A DNA stretch of 64,000 nt from Enterobacter dykesii (GTDB lineage: Bacteria > Pseudomonadota > Gammaproteobacteria > Enterobacterales > Enterobacteriaceae), in contig NZ_CP126604.1 in assembly GCF_008364625.2 (NCBI RefSeq), positions 3,782,001 to 3,846,000 on the forward strand. Reading direction: 5' to 3'. The notes under the pieces were generated by a model that worked only from the letters and a program-made list of their open reading frames with translations, had not been told where the DNA came from and did not search any database. The position numbers were made by a program, and so were the translations under genes. The first letter of the stretch is position 1, and each line of letters opens with the position of its first letter. Shown here in pieces: positions 35,608 to 45,272 of the stretch.

Positions 35608-36795
35608 ATGACAAAGAAGCATCTTGATACCACGCTGGTACAGGCAGGACGCAGCAAAAAATATACGCAGGGATCGGTCAACAGCGTGATTCAACGAGCC
35701 TCCTCGCTGGTGTTTGATACCGTTGAGGATAAAAAAATCGCCACGCGCAACCGCGCGAAAGGCGGGCTGTTTTATGGCCGTCGCGGCACGCTAACCCATT
35801 TTTCGCTGCAGGAGGCGATGTGCGAGCTGGAAGGCGGCGCGGGCTGCGCGCTGTTCCCGTGCGGGGCGGCGGCGGTCGCCAACACCATTCTGGCGTTTGT
35901 GGAACAGGGCGACCATATCCTGATGACCAACACCGCCTATGAACCCAGCCAGGACTTCTGCACCAAAATCCTCAGCAAGCTCGGCGTAACGACCGGCTGG
36001 TTCGACCCGCTGATTGGTGAAGGCATTGCCGAACTTATTCAGCCAAACACGCGCATTGTGTTCCTGGAATCGCCGGGATCGCTCACCATGGAAGTTCACG
36101 ACGTGCCGGCCATCGTGAAGGCCGTACGCAGCAAAGCGCCAGAGGCGATCGTGATGATCGACAACACCTGGGCGGCAGGCGTGCTGTTTAAAGCCCTGGA
36201 ATTCGACATTGATATCTCGATTCAGGCGGCGACGAAATACCTGATAGGCCACTCTGACGGCATGATTGGCACGGCGGTCTCCAACGCGCGCTGCTGGGAT
36301 CAGCTGCGTGAAAATGCCTACCTGATGGGCCAGATGGTGGACGCAGACACGGCCTACATGACCAGCCGCGGACTCCGCACGCTGGGCGTTCGCCTGCGTC
36401 AGCACCATGAAAGCAGCCTGAAGGTAGCCGAATGGCTGGCGCAGCATCCGCAGGTTGAGCGCGTAAATCATCCCGCGTTACCGGGAAGTAAAGGCCACGA
36501 ATTCTGGCAACGTGACTTTACGGGCAGCAGCGGGTTGTTCTCATTCGTGCTGAAAAAACGGCTGAATAACGACGAGCTGGCGAGCTATCTGGATAATTTT
36601 ACTCTCTTCAGCATGGCCTACTCGTGGGGCGGTTTTGAATCCCTGATCCTGCCTAATCAGCCGGAACAGGTTGCGGCTCTGCGCCCCGGCGGTGAAGTAG
36701 ACTTCAGCGGCACCCTGATTCGACTGCATATCGGTTTAGAAAATGTTGACGATCTGATTGCCGATTTAGCAGCAGGGTTCGAGCGTATCGTGTAG
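35608..36795 (+). CDS. metC: Cystathionine beta-lyase
   Basis: A 395-residue PLP enzyme of the Cys/Met metabolism family. It splits cystathionine to homocysteine, pyruvate and ammonia in methionine synthesis. Length equals E. coli MetC. The substrate-binding start ([18 protein letters not shown]), [15 protein letters not shown] and the PLP-lysine region [18 protein letters not shown] are present. The frame is open 45 codons upstream, but the ATG at 35608 gives the family N-terminus. Tandem met boxes precede it. Confidence 0.97.
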   Translation: MTKKHLDTTLVQAGRSKKYTQGSVNSVIQRASSLVFDTVEDKKIATRNRAKGGLFYGRRGTLTHFSLQEAMCELEGGAGCALFPCGAAAVANTILAFVEQGDHILMTNTAYEPSQDFCTKILSKLGVTTGWFDPLIGEGIAELIQPNTRIVFLESPGSLTMEVHDVPAIVKAVRSKAPEAIVMIDNTWAAGVLFKALEFDIDISIQAATKYLIGHSDGMIGTAVSNARCWDQLRENAYLMGQMVDADTAYMTSRGLRTLGVRLRQHHESSLKVAEWLAQHPQVERVNHPALPGSKGHEFWQRDFTGSSGLFSFVLKKRLNNDELASYLDNFTLFSMAYSWGGFESLILPNQPEQVAALRPGGEVDFSGTLIRLHIGLENVDDLIADLAAGFERIV

Positions 36796-36938
36796 AGTGC
36801 TGGCTGAAAATGTACTCTCTGGACGCTTTTGTGGACACGGCAATGAGAAAAGTCTGCATGAGTTGCGCCCGGGATCAAACCCGACGGGCGAATAAGGGAG
36901 TACAATAGCGCTATATCTGCTGTTCCACAGGAAAGTCC

Positions 36939-37598
36939 ATGGCTGTTATTCAAGATATTATCGCGGCGCTCTGGCAACACGATTTTGCCGCGCTGGCGGA
37001 TCCTCACATCGTCGGTATCGTTTACCTCGTGATGTTCGCAACACTGTTTCTGGAAAATGGATTACTGCCAGCCTCGTTTTTACCCGGTGACAGCCTGCTT
37101 TTACTTGCCGGGGCGTTAATCGGGAAAGGCGTCATGGACTTCACGCCAACGATGGTTATTCTTACCTCCGCAGCCAGCCTGGGCTGCTGGCTGAGCTATC
37201 TGCAGGGCCGCTGGCTTGGGAATACTCGCGTCGTGAAGGGCTGGCTGGCGCAGTTACCGCATAAATATCATCAGCGTGCGACCTGTATGTTCGATCGCCA
37301 CGGCCTGCTGGCATTGCTGGCGGGGCGTTTCCTGGCGTTTGTTCGCACGCTTCTGCCTACGATGGCGGGCATTTCCGGTCTGTCAAACCGCCGCTTCCAG
37401 TTTTTCAACTGGCTGAGCGCCCTTCTGTGGGTGGGCGTGGTCACGACGCTCGGCTATGCGCTAAATATGATCCCCTTTGTGAAACACCACGAAGATCAGG
37501 TGATGACCTTCCTGATGGTGCTGCCGATGTTCCTGCTGGTGGCAGGGCTGGTGGGAACCATCGCGGTGGTAATTAAGAAGAAGTACTGCAGCGCGTGA
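36939..37598 (+). CDS. yghB: YghB, DedA-family membrane protein
   Basis: A 219-residue inner-membrane protein of the DedA family, implicated in proton-motive force, cell division and lipid flipping. Family motifs are [24 protein letters not shown] and the [29 protein letters not shown] block with its essential arginines. Same length and place (metC-yghB-yqhC) as in E. coli. In E. coli it is partly redundant with YqjA. Confidence 0.96.
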   Translation: MAVIQDIIAALWQHDFAALADPHIVGIVYLVMFATLFLENGLLPASFLPGDSLLLLAGALIGKGVMDFTPTMVILTSAASLGCWLSYLQGRWLGNTRVVKGWLAQLPHKYHQRATCMFDRHGLLALLAGRFLAFVRTLLPTMAGISGLSNRRFQFFNWLSALLWVGVVTTLGYALNMIPFVKHHEDQVMTFLMVLPMFLLVAGLVGTIAVVIKKKYCSA

Positions 37599-37606
37599 TG
37601 TCAATT

Positions 37607-37632
37607 GCCGGGTAGCGCTGCGCTTACCCGGC
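37607..37632. repeat. REP-like palindrome
   Basis: GCCGGGTAGCGCTGCGCTTACCCGGC, located between the convergent yghB and yqhC 3' ends. Confidence 0.8.
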
Positions 37633-37644
37633 CTGTGTTTCCCG

Positions 37645-38544
37645 TCAGACTCCCTGCATGGTTCGGATGCGTGATGCATCCTCTCCCGGCGTGACGCCGA
37701 AATAGCGCTTAAACTCCCGACTGAACTGCGACGCACTTTCGTAACCCACCCGCATCGCCGCCGCGCTGGCCTTCATGCCGTCGTGGATCATCAGCATCCG
37801 CGCCTTATGCAGCCGGTAGGTTTTAAGGTACTGCAGCGGGGAGGTGCTGGTCACCGACTTGAAGTTATGGTGAAACGCCGAAACGCTCATGTTCGCTTCC
37901 GCCGCCAGCTGGTCGACGCTGAGGTTTTCCGTGTACTGGCTTTCAATACGCTTGAGCACGCGGCTTATCAGGCTGAAGTGGGTCTGTCGGCTCACCAGAG
38001 CCAGTAACGCCCCGCCGCCCGGGCCCAGCAGCACATGGTAGAGAATTTCGCGGACAATCTGCTTGCCCAGAATGCGCGCGTCCAGCGGCCTTTCCATCAC
38101 GTCCAGCAGACGTTCAATGGCGCAGAGGATCTCTTCCGAAAGCGTCGCCGAGTTAATCCCGCTCGACGCCATCGAAGGCTGGAAGAACTCATCTTCGCCT
38201 ATCTCCATCAGCAGCTCCTGCAGCTGAAGAATATCGACGTTGACGCGAATACCGGCCAGCGGAACGGCCTCTGTCGCGAAGGTTTCACATTCGAAGGGTA
38301 AAGGTACCGTCAGGAGCAGATATTCATTGGTGTCGTAGCGGAACACGCGTTCGTTGATATAGCCAATTTTATGGCCCGAGAAGAGAAAAACGATGCCCGG
38401 CTGGTACATGACCGGCGTGCGCGTCCCGAGCTGCGTGCCATAAAGCAGGCGAATGTCAGGAAGCAGATCGCTGACACCATTTTCTTTATCTATCAGTCTT
38501 TTAATCTGCACAGTGAGCTGCTGGCAGATAGCCTCACGGTTCAT
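37645..38544 (-). CDS. yqhC: YqhC, AraC-family activator of yqhD-dkgA
   Basis: A 299-residue transcription factor. It has an N-terminal sensing domain (AraC-type, about 20-180) and a C-terminal double HTH with [43 protein letters not shown] and [27 protein letters not shown]. In E. coli YqhC is activated by reactive aldehydes and induces yqhD and dkgA. Here it is divergent from yqhD in the same order. The spacing of 195 bases would hold its operator. Confidence 0.95.
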   Translation of the reverse strand: MNREAICQQLTVQIKRLIDKENGVSDLLPDIRLLYGTQLGTRTPVMYQPGIVFLFSGHKIGYINERVFRYDTNEYLLLTVPLPFECETFATEAVPLAGIRVNVDILQLQELLMEIGEDEFFQPSMASSGINSATLSEEILCAIERLLDVMERPLDARILGKQIVREILYHVLLGPGGGALLALVSRQTHFSLISRVLKRIESQYTENLSVDQLAAEANMSVSAFHHNFKSVTSTSPLQYLKTYRLHKARMLMIHDGMKASAAAMRVGYESASQFSREFKRYFGVTPGEDASRIRTMQGV

Positions 38545-38739
38545 CTTGCGTTACTCCGGGTACGTTTTTCGACGTTGACAGTGTGCGTCGTTTTCCGCGC
38601 TTTCTCCAGCGCTCTGTAGAAATGGGCAAGACATCGGCAGGAATGTGCATTGAGGGCGTAGCCCTGGACAGCCACAATGTGCAGCATCAGGTCGCCCTCA
38701 GCGCCACCACGGTTTTCCACCCACTAAAGGGAACGAGCA

Positions 38740-39903
38740 ATGAACAACTTTAATCTTCACACCCCAACCCGCATTCTGTTTGGTAAAGACGCTATCGCCG
38801 ATCTGCGCGCCCAGATCCCTGCTGACGCCCGCGTACTGATTACCTACGGTGGCGGCAGCGTGAAAAAAACCGGCGTGCTGGATCAGGTTTACAGCGCCCT
38901 GGACGGTCTGGACGTGCGTGAGTTCGGCGGCATCGAGCCAAACCCGTCTTACGAAACGCTGATGAACGCGGTGAAAATCGCCCGCGAAGAAAACATTACC
39001 TTCCTGCTGGCCGTCGGCGGCGGCTCCGTGCTGGACGGCACCAAATTCATCGCGGCGGCAGCGCACTACGCTGACGGCATCGATCCGTGGCACATCCTTG
39101 AAACCCGCGGCAGCGACATCAAAAGCGCCATCCCGATGGGCTCCGTACTGACCCTGCCGGCCACCGGCTCTGAATCCAACAAGGGCGCGGTGATCTCCCG
39201 TAAAACGACCGGCGACAAGCAGGCCTTCATGAACGAACACGTTCAGCCTGTATTCGCCATCCTGGATCCGGTTTACACCTACACCCTGCCTGCGCGTCAG
39301 GTAGCGAACGGCGTAGTCGATGCCTTTGTTCATACCGTTGAGCAGTACGTAACGTATCCGGTAGATGCCAAAATTCAGGATCGCTTCGCGGAAGGCATTC
39401 TGCTGACGCTCGTCGAAGATGGCCCGAAAGCGCTGAAAGAGCCGGAAAACTACGACGTGCGTGCCAACGTCATGTGGGCGGCAACGCAGGCGCTTAACGG
39501 CCTGATCGGTGCTGGCGTGCCGCAGGACTGGGCAACCCATATGCTGGGCCACGAGCTGACGGCGATGCACGGTTTGGACCACGCGCAAACTCTGGCCGTT
39601 GTGCTGCCTGCGCTGTGGAACGAAAAGCGGGATACCAAGCGTGCCAAACTGCTGCAGTACGCAGAACGCGTGTGGAACATCACCGAGGGTTCTGACGATG
39701 CGCGTATCGATGCCGCCATCGAAGCGACCCGCAGTTTCTTTGAAGGTCTGGGCGTGCCAACGCGTCTCTCTGGCTACGGTCTGGACGGCAGCTCCATCCC
39801 TGCCCTACTGGCGAAACTCGAAGAACACGGCATGACCCACCTGGGCGAGCACGGCGACATTACGCTGGACGTCAGCCGTCGCATCTACGAAGCGGCACGC
39901 TAA
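38740..39903 (+). CDS. yqhD: NADPH-dependent alcohol/aldehyde dehydrogenase YqhD
   Basis: A 387-residue iron/zinc-type (family III) alcohol dehydrogenase that reduces short-chain, lipid-peroxidation and furan aldehydes with NADPH. Motifs: GGGSVLDGTKF for nucleotide binding, and metal ligands in NGVVDAFVHTVEQYV and MLGHELTAMHGLDHAQTLA. Length equals E. coli YqhD. It is induced by the divergent YqhC and sits 105 bases upstream of dkgA. Confidence 0.97.
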   Translation: MNNFNLHTPTRILFGKDAIADLRAQIPADARVLITYGGGSVKKTGVLDQVYSALDGLDVREFGGIEPNPSYETLMNAVKIAREENITFLLAVGGGSVLDGTKFIAAAAHYADGIDPWHILETRGSDIKSAIPMGSVLTLPATGSESNKGAVISRKTTGDKQAFMNEHVQPVFAILDPVYTYTLPARQVANGVVDAFVHTVEQYVTYPVDAKIQDRFAEGILLTLVEDGPKALKEPENYDVRANVMWAATQALNGLIGAGVPQDWATHMLGHELTAMHGLDHAQTLAVVLPALWNEKRDTKRAKLLQYAERVWNITEGSDDARIDAAIEATRSFFEGLGVPTRLSGYGLDGSSIPALLAKLEEHGMTHLGEHGDITLDVSRRIYEAAR

Positions 39904-40008
39904 GCGTTTTTGCCCTCCCGACTTTCGTTTTTTGACATTTCGTCCAGACTTAATGCACACCCCATCGCCGGAGTCTCCCTCCGGCGATGCGCACCTGAAG
40001 GAGGAAAA

Positions 40009-40836
40009 ATGGCAAACCAAACCGTAATCAAGCTGCAGGACGGCAACGTGATGCCCCAGCTGGGGCTAGGTGTATGGAAAGCCGGTAACGACGAGGTCGT
40101 CTCCGCCATTCATAAAGCCCTGGAAGTCGGCTATCGGTCTATTGATACCGCTGCCGCATACAAGAACGAGGACGGCGTGGGTAAGGCACTTGCCAGCGCT
40201 GGCGTCCCCCGCGATGAGTTATTCATCACCACGAAACTGTGGAACGACGATCAAAAACGCCCCCGCGAAGCGCTGGAGGAGAGCCTGGGGAAACTCCAGC
40301 TCGATTTCGTCGATCTCTGGCTGATGCACTGGCCGGTTCCGGCTATCGATCACTACGTTGATGCCTGGAAAGGGATGATTGAACTGCAGAAAGAGGGGCT
40401 GGTGAAAAGCATCGGCGTCTGTAACTTCCAGGTTCATCACCTGCAGCGACTGATTGACGAGACGGGCGTTACGCCGGTGATTAACCAGATCGAGCTGCAC
40501 CCGCTGATGCAGCAGCGCCAGTTACACGCCTGGAACGCTACGCATAAAATCCAGACCGAGTCCTGGAGCCCGCTGGCGCAAGGCGGCGAAGGGGTGTTTG
40601 ATCAAAAGATTATCCGTGAGCTGGCGGATAAATACGGTAAAACCCCGGCGCAAATCGTCATTCGCTGGCATCTCGACAACGGCCTGGTGGTCATTCCGAA
40701 ATCGGTCACGCCGTCTCGCATCGCCGAAAACTTCGACGTCTGGGACTTCCGGCTGGACAAAGAAGAGCTGGGTGAGATTGCGAAGCTGGATAAGGGTAAA
40801 CGTTTAGGCCCGGATCCGGATCAGTTTGGCGGGTAA
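40009..40836 (+). CDS. dkgA: 2,5-diketo-D-gluconate reductase A / methylglyoxal reductase
   Basis: A 275-residue aldo-keto reductase with the catalytic set Asp/Tyr/Lys/His seen in RSIDTAAAYKNEDGVG, LFITTKLWN and LWLMHWPVP, and the NADPH site IPKSVTPSRIAENFDVWDF. It reduces 2,5-diketogluconate, methylglyoxal and other aldehydes. Length equals E. coli DkgA (275). A strong ribosome site (AAGGAGG) precedes the ATG at 40009; the open frame extends upstream but lacks support. It is co-regulated with yqhD. Confidence 0.96.
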   Translation: MANQTVIKLQDGNVMPQLGLGVWKAGNDEVVSAIHKALEVGYRSIDTAAAYKNEDGVGKALASAGVPRDELFITTKLWNDDQKRPREALEESLGKLQLDFVDLWLMHWPVPAIDHYVDAWKGMIELQKEGLVKSIGVCNFQVHHLQRLIDETGVTPVINQIELHPLMQQRQLHAWNATHKIQTESWSPLAQGGEGVFDQKIIRELADKYGKTPAQIVIRWHLDNGLVVIPKSVTPSRIAENFDVWDFRLDKEELGEIAKLDKGKRLGPDPDQFGG

Positions 40837-40841
40837 TACCG

Positions 40842-40874
40842 AAAACGAGCCCGGTCTTCCGCCGGGCTCGTTTT
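40842..40874. terminator. Bidirectional terminator between dkgA and the lipoprotein gene
   Basis: AAAACGAGCCCGG and CCGGGCTCGTTTT form a near-perfect stem around TCTTCCG, with A and T runs on either side, suiting both convergent genes. Confidence 0.9.
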
Positions 40875-40877
40875 AAT

Positions 40878-41279
40878 TTATAAACCGGACTGACATCTCG
40901 CTTCTCCGGGAAGGTCAGGCAATATGCAAATAACGTTATACGCTTTCCCTTCAAGCTTGTGTGGCCCACCGAGACCGCCGCCTGCATCTGCTTCATATTC
41001 CTTTCCGTTGACGCTTATCTGGAGCGGGGTGTGATAAATCCAGTCCATCGGACCTATTGGCAGAAAAAAGATCCACTCATGCTGGCTCTTAAAAGCAAAA
41101 CGACCGTTGTCGTCAGAAAGCGTCTGCTCCCTCTCTAATATTATTTTTGCGTCCGGGACAGGCTTACCTGCGCTGTCGACTAGACGTCCTTCCACTTCTG
41201 GCTGCGTCTGGCGGTGCATTACACAACCGCATAGCGTCAGGCCAATCAGCATGACTCCTGTTAACTTCCTTAATTTCAT
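40878..41279 (-). CDS. Small lipoprotein with carboxypeptidase-regulatory-like fold
   Basis: A 133-residue protein. The signal peptide MKLRKLTGVMLIGLTLCGC ends in a lipobox (LCGC, Cys19), so it is a lipoprotein. The mature part has the pattern VEGRLVDSAGKPVPDAKIILE and LSDDNGRFAFKSQ, typical of a carboxypeptidase-regulatory-like (transthyretin-type) beta-sandwich. Its function is unknown. A good AGGAGG ribosome site supports the start. It sits between dkgA and ygiQ, where E. coli carries yqhG and yqhH; it is not obviously either of them. Confidence 0.8.
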   Translation of the reverse strand: MKLRKLTGVMLIGLTLCGCVMHRQTQPEVEGRLVDSAGKPVPDAKIILEREQTLSDDNGRFAFKSQHEWIFFLPIGPMDWIYHTPLQISVNGKEYEADAGGGLGGPHKLEGKAYNVICILPDLPGEARCQSGL

Positions 41280-41309
41280 TCTGGGCCTCCTACCCTTATG
41301 CAGAAAAAA

Positions 41310-41381
41310 GCCGGGTGGCGGCTTCGCCTTACCCGGCCTACGCGCCGACCTGTAGGCCCGGTAAGCGCAGCGCCACCGGGC
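41310..41381. repeat. Paired REP-like palindromes (BIME)
   Basis: Two REP-like stem-loops in opposite orientation: 41310-41337 (GCCGGGTGGCGGC...ACCCGGC) and 41356-41381 (GCCCGGTAAGCGC...ACCGGGC). They lie between the lipoprotein gene and the ygiQ stop, a typical BIME arrangement. Confidence 0.85.
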
Positions 41382-41393
41382 ATTGTCACAGGT

Positions 41394-43568
41394 TTAACCG
41401 ATCTTGCGTTTTACGTTCTTCTTCGTTCCTGCTCCACCGTTCGAACGCTGATGCACAATCGGCGTGTGCTTGGTCAGCGCCGGGCGCGTATTGCGGTTCT
41501 GGCGACGCGCTTCGCGCATCTCATCCAGCGTCGGAGCCGGAACCAGACAGTCGCGGCGCGAGCCGATCAGGTGTTTTTTACCCATCTCTTCCAGCGCCTG
41601 ACGGATCAGCGGCCAGTTTTTCGGATCGTGGTAGCGCAGCAGCGCTTTATGCAGACGACGCTGTTTATCCCCTTTCGGCACCACCACCTCTTCACTCTTG
41701 TAGCCAATCTTACTCAGCGGGTTCTTGCCGGTGTAATACATGGTCGTCGAGTTGGCGAGCGGTGACGGATAGAAGTTCTGCACCTGATCCAGACGGAAGC
41801 GACGCTGCTTCAGCCACAGCGCCAGGTTCACCATGTCCTCATCACGTGTGCCCGGGTGGGCGGAGATGAAGTATGGGATCAGATACTGCTCTTTACCCGC
41901 CTGCTTCGAATAGGTATCGAACAGCTCCTTAAAGCGATCGTAGCTGCCCATGCCCGGCTTCATCATCTTCGACAGCGGGCCTTCCTCGGTGTGCTCCGGC
42001 GCAATCTTCAGATAGCCGCCGACGTGGTGCGTCGCCAGCTCTTTGATGTAGCGCGGATCTTCCACGGCGATGTCGTAACGTACCCCGGACGCGATCAGGA
42101 TTTTCTTGATGCCCTTCAGGTCGCGCGCGCGGCGGTAGAGGTTGATCGTCGGCTCATGGTTGGTGTCCATATGCTCGCAAATGCTCGGATAGACACAGGA
42201 GAGACGACGACAGGTTTGCTCCGCACGCGGCGATTTGCAGCGCAGCATGTACATGTTCGCGGTTGGGCCGCCAAGGTCGGAAATCACGCCGGTAAAGCCC
42301 GGCACCGAGTCGCGAATCGCTTCGATCTCATTGATGATCGAATCTTCAGAGCGGCTCTGGATAATGCGCCCTTCGTGCTCGGTAATGGAGCAGAAGGAAC
42401 AGCCGCCGAAGCAGCCGCGCATGATGTTGATCGAGAAGCGGATCATCTCATACGCCGGGATACGGGCGTTACCGTACGCCGGGTGTGGCACGCGCTTGTA
42501 CGGCAGCGCAAAGACGCTGTCCATCTCTTCGGTGGAGAGCGGGATTGCCGGCGGGTTGATCCAGATAAAGCGCTCGCCGTGCTTCTGCATCAGCGCGCGG
42601 GCGCAGCCCGGGTTGGTTTCATGGTGCAGAATACGGGACGCGTGCGCGTAGAGCACCTTGTCGGCTTTCACCTTCTCGTAGGACGGCAGCAGCACGTAGG
42701 TCTTTTCCCACGGTTTCGGGCGCGGCGGCTGCACAACGATAGCCTTCGCTTCCGCTTTTTTCGGCTCAACCGGCTTGTTATCGGCACACGGCAGATCTTC
42801 GCCGTACGGGTGCGGGATCGGGTCGATTTTGCCCGGCATATCAATGATGCGGGAATCCACACCGCTCCAGCCCGGCAGCGCCTCTTTCACCATGATGGCG
42901 GTATTGCGCACGTCGCGGATGCTGCTCACCGGTTCACCCTGCGACAGACGGTGCGCCACTTCCACCAGCGGACGCTCGCCGTTACCGTAAATCAGCATGT
43001 CGGCTTTGGAATCCACCAGCACCGAGCGGCGTACGGTATCTGACCAGTAGTCGTAGTGGGCGGTGCGGCGCAGGCTCGCCTCGATGCCGCCCAGGATCAC
43101 CGGTACGTCTTTCCAGGCTTCTTTACAGCGCTGGGTATAGACCAGGGTCGCGCGGTCGGGGCGTTTACCCGCCACGTTATCCGGCGTGTAGGCGTCGTCA
43201 TGACGCAGCTTGCGGTCGGCGGTATAGCGGTTGATCATCGAGTCCATGTTGCCTGCGGTGACGCCGAAGAACAGGTTCGGTTTACCCAGACGCATAAAGT
43301 CGTCTTTGCTGTTCCAGTCAGGCTGGGAGATGATCCCCACGCGGAAGCCCTGCGCCTCAAGCATACGGCCACAGATGGCCATACCGAAGCTCGGATGGTC
43401 AACGTAGGCATCGCCCGTGACCAGAATGATGTCGCAGCTGTCCCAGCCCAGTTGGTCCATCTCTTCCCGGGACATCGGCAGGAATGGCGCCGGTCCAAAG
43501 CAGGCCGCCCAGTACTGGGGCCAGGAGAAGAGGTCACGATCCGGCTGGATCAGGGAAATTGCGCTCAT
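41394..43568 (-). CDS. ygiQ: YgiQ, UPF0313 radical SAM protein
   Basis: A 724-residue radical-SAM protein of the YgiQ family (E. coli 739). The N-terminal UPF0313 domain has [18 protein letters not shown]. The radical-SAM core has the cluster motif [18 protein letters not shown], three cysteines spaced CxxxCxxC, at about residue 385-400. The C-terminus is very basic (KKNVKRKIG). The biochemical role is not established. The gene stands alone, ending beside a BIME. Confidence 0.95.
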   Translation of the reverse strand: MSAISLIQPDRDLFSWPQYWAACFGPAPFLPMSREEMDQLGWDSCDIILVTGDAYVDHPSFGMAICGRMLEAQGFRVGIISQPDWNSKDDFMRLGKPNLFFGVTAGNMDSMINRYTADRKLRHDDAYTPDNVAGKRPDRATLVYTQRCKEAWKDVPVILGGIEASLRRTAHYDYWSDTVRRSVLVDSKADMLIYGNGERPLVEVAHRLSQGEPVSSIRDVRNTAIMVKEALPGWSGVDSRIIDMPGKIDPIPHPYGEDLPCADNKPVEPKKAEAKAIVVQPPRPKPWEKTYVLLPSYEKVKADKVLYAHASRILHHETNPGCARALMQKHGERFIWINPPAIPLSTEEMDSVFALPYKRVPHPAYGNARIPAYEMIRFSINIMRGCFGGCSFCSITEHEGRIIQSRSEDSIINEIEAIRDSVPGFTGVISDLGGPTANMYMLRCKSPRAEQTCRRLSCVYPSICEHMDTNHEPTINLYRRARDLKGIKKILIASGVRYDIAVEDPRYIKELATHHVGGYLKIAPEHTEEGPLSKMMKPGMGSYDRFKELFDTYSKQAGKEQYLIPYFISAHPGTRDEDMVNLALWLKQRRFRLDQVQNFYPSPLANSTTMYYTGKNPLSKIGYKSEEVVVPKGDKQRRLHKALLRYHDPKNWPLIRQALEEMGKKHLIGSRRDCLVPAPTLDEMREARRQNRNTRPALTKHTPIVHQRSNGGAGTKKNVKRKIG

Positions 43569-43767
43569 AATGCTTCCGAAGAAAAAATAGACAAAAGGAG
43601 CGGGATTATACGCTGTTCATCCGCCAGATTTGAAGAAAAGGATGCCGGAAGCAGGCAGATATTCGTGGAAGTCGTTAAAATACGGCGCCCTGATAATTTT
43701 GAATCATAATATTCACTATATTTTCCGGTGATTTGCCCCGGAACGTGTTATTGCGCGGAGCTCTGTC

Positions 43768-45243
43768 GTGAAGCCCAACGATTCGTTACATGTATCCCAG
43801 CTGCGGGTTGTCCTTCATCTCTGCGGTTTTCTGGTTCTGCTGTACAGCCTTTCTATGCTGCCGCCGATGGTTATCGCCCTGCTGAATAAAGAGCGGACCT
43901 ACTTTGCCTTTCTGACCACCTTTTTAACCTTTTTTACTCTCGGAGGGCTAACCTGGCGCGCAACCCGTCACGCGGGCATACAGCTGCGCACCCGCGATGG
44001 GTTTGTCATTATCGTGCTGTTCTGGCTGCTGTTTTCATTCATTAGCGCCATGCCGCTCTGGATGGACGACGGGCTGCAGCTCTCCTTTGCCGACGCGCTC
44101 TTTGAAGGGGTTTCCGGGATCACCACCACCGGGGCAACGGTGATCGGGGACGTCAGCGCCCTGCCTAAGTCGTACCTTTATTACCGCGCTCAGCTGAATT
44201 TCATTGGCGGGTTAGGCGTCATCGTGCTGGCCGTCGCGGTCCTGCCCCTGCTGGGCATTGGCGGCATGAAGCTCTATCAGTCAGAGATGCCGGGGCCGTT
44301 CAAGGAGGAGCGCCTGACGCCCCGCCTTGCCGATACCGCGCGCACGCTGTGGGTGACCTACTTCGCGCTGGGCGTGGCCTGCACTCTGGCCTACTGGCTG
44401 GCGGGGATGTCCTTTTTTGATGCCCTCTGTCACGGGCTGTCGACCGTGTCGTTGGGCGGGTTCTCCACCCGCAGCGAGAGCATTGGGTTTTATGACAGCC
44501 ATGCGATTGAGCTGGTCGCCGGGGCGTTTTCACTGCTCTCCGCGTTCAACTTCACCCTCTGGTACGTCGCCATTGTCCGACGCACCCTGAAGCCGATTCG
44601 CCGCAGCCCTGAGGTGAGATTCTTTCTGAGCGCCGCCGCGGTGATTATTGTCATCACCGCCTGGCAGGTCTGGCATGCCGGGATGTACAACGCTACGGAT
44701 AGCCTGGTGCACGCCTTCTTCCTTGCCAGTTCAATGATGACCGATAACGGCCTTTCGACAGCCGATTATGCCCAATGGCCCGCACACACCATCTTCCTGC
44801 TGTTGAGCGCCAGCTTTTTTGGCGGCTGCGTAGGCTCGACCTGCGGCGGGATCAAAGCCCTGCGTTTTCTCATTATGTTCAAGCAGAGTATTCAGGAGAT
44901 GAACCAGCTGGCGCATCCGCGAGCGCTGCTGAGCATTAAGGTGGGCAAAAGCGTGGTGAATGAACGCGTCCTGCGCTCGGTGTGGAGCTTCTTCTTTCTC
45001 TACGTGATGATCACGGGCTTTTTTGTCTGGGCGCTTAATCTGATGGGCTACGACCTGTTTACGTCATTCGCAACGGTTGCCGCCTGTATCAACAACATGG
45101 GGCTGGGGTTTGGCGAGACGGCGTCGACGTTCGGCACGTTAACAGAGGGGTCAAAACTGCTGATGTGCGCGGCGATGATCTTAGGGCGTCTGGAAATTTA
45201 CCCGGTGCTGATTCTGTTCTCGCGCTTTTTCTGGCGGGCATAA
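43768..45243 (+). CDS. trkG: TrkG/TrkH-family potassium uptake channel subunit (TrkG-like)
   Basis: A 491-residue inner-membrane K+ translocating subunit with four selectivity-filter loops: GITTTGATVIG, LSTVSLGGFST, SSMMTDNGLST and CINNMGLGFGE. It works with TrkA in K+ uptake. The N-terminus (HLCGFLVLLYSLSMLPPMV) and the QLNFIGGLGVIVLAVAVLPLLGIGG segment are closer to what I remember of E. coli K-12 TrkG (Rac prophage) than to TrkH, hence the symbol. In E. coli ygiQ and ftsP are neighbours with no trk gene between, so this is an extra locus. It is divergent from ygiQ and convergent with ftsP. Confidence 0.88.
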   Translation: MKPNDSLHVSQLRVVLHLCGFLVLLYSLSMLPPMVIALLNKERTYFAFLTTFLTFFTLGGLTWRATRHAGIQLRTRDGFVIIVLFWLLFSFISAMPLWMDDGLQLSFADALFEGVSGITTTGATVIGDVSALPKSYLYYRAQLNFIGGLGVIVLAVAVLPLLGIGGMKLYQSEMPGPFKEERLTPRLADTARTLWVTYFALGVACTLAYWLAGMSFFDALCHGLSTVSLGGFSTRSESIGFYDSHAIELVAGAFSLLSAFNFTLWYVAIVRRTLKPIRRSPEVRFFLSAAAVIIVITAWQVWHAGMYNATDSLVHAFFLASSMMTDNGLSTADYAQWPAHTIFLLLSASFFGGCVGSTCGGIKALRFLIMFKQSIQEMNQLAHPRALLSIKVGKSVVNERVLRSVWSFFFLYVMITGFFVWALNLMGYDLFTSFATVAACINNMGLGFGETASTFGTLTEGSKLLMCAAMILGRLEIYPVLILFSRFFWRA

Positions 45244-45245
45244 AC

Positions 45246-45267
45246 CATTCCCGGCGAACCGGGAATG
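45246..45267. terminator. Hairpin between convergent trkG and ftsP
   Basis: CATTCCCGG-CGAA-CCGGGAATG, a perfect 9-bp stem with a tetraloop directly after the trkG stop. There is no long T-run on either side, so it is a weak terminator or a shared 3' structure. Confidence 0.6.
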
Positions 45268-45272
45268 TTGGG

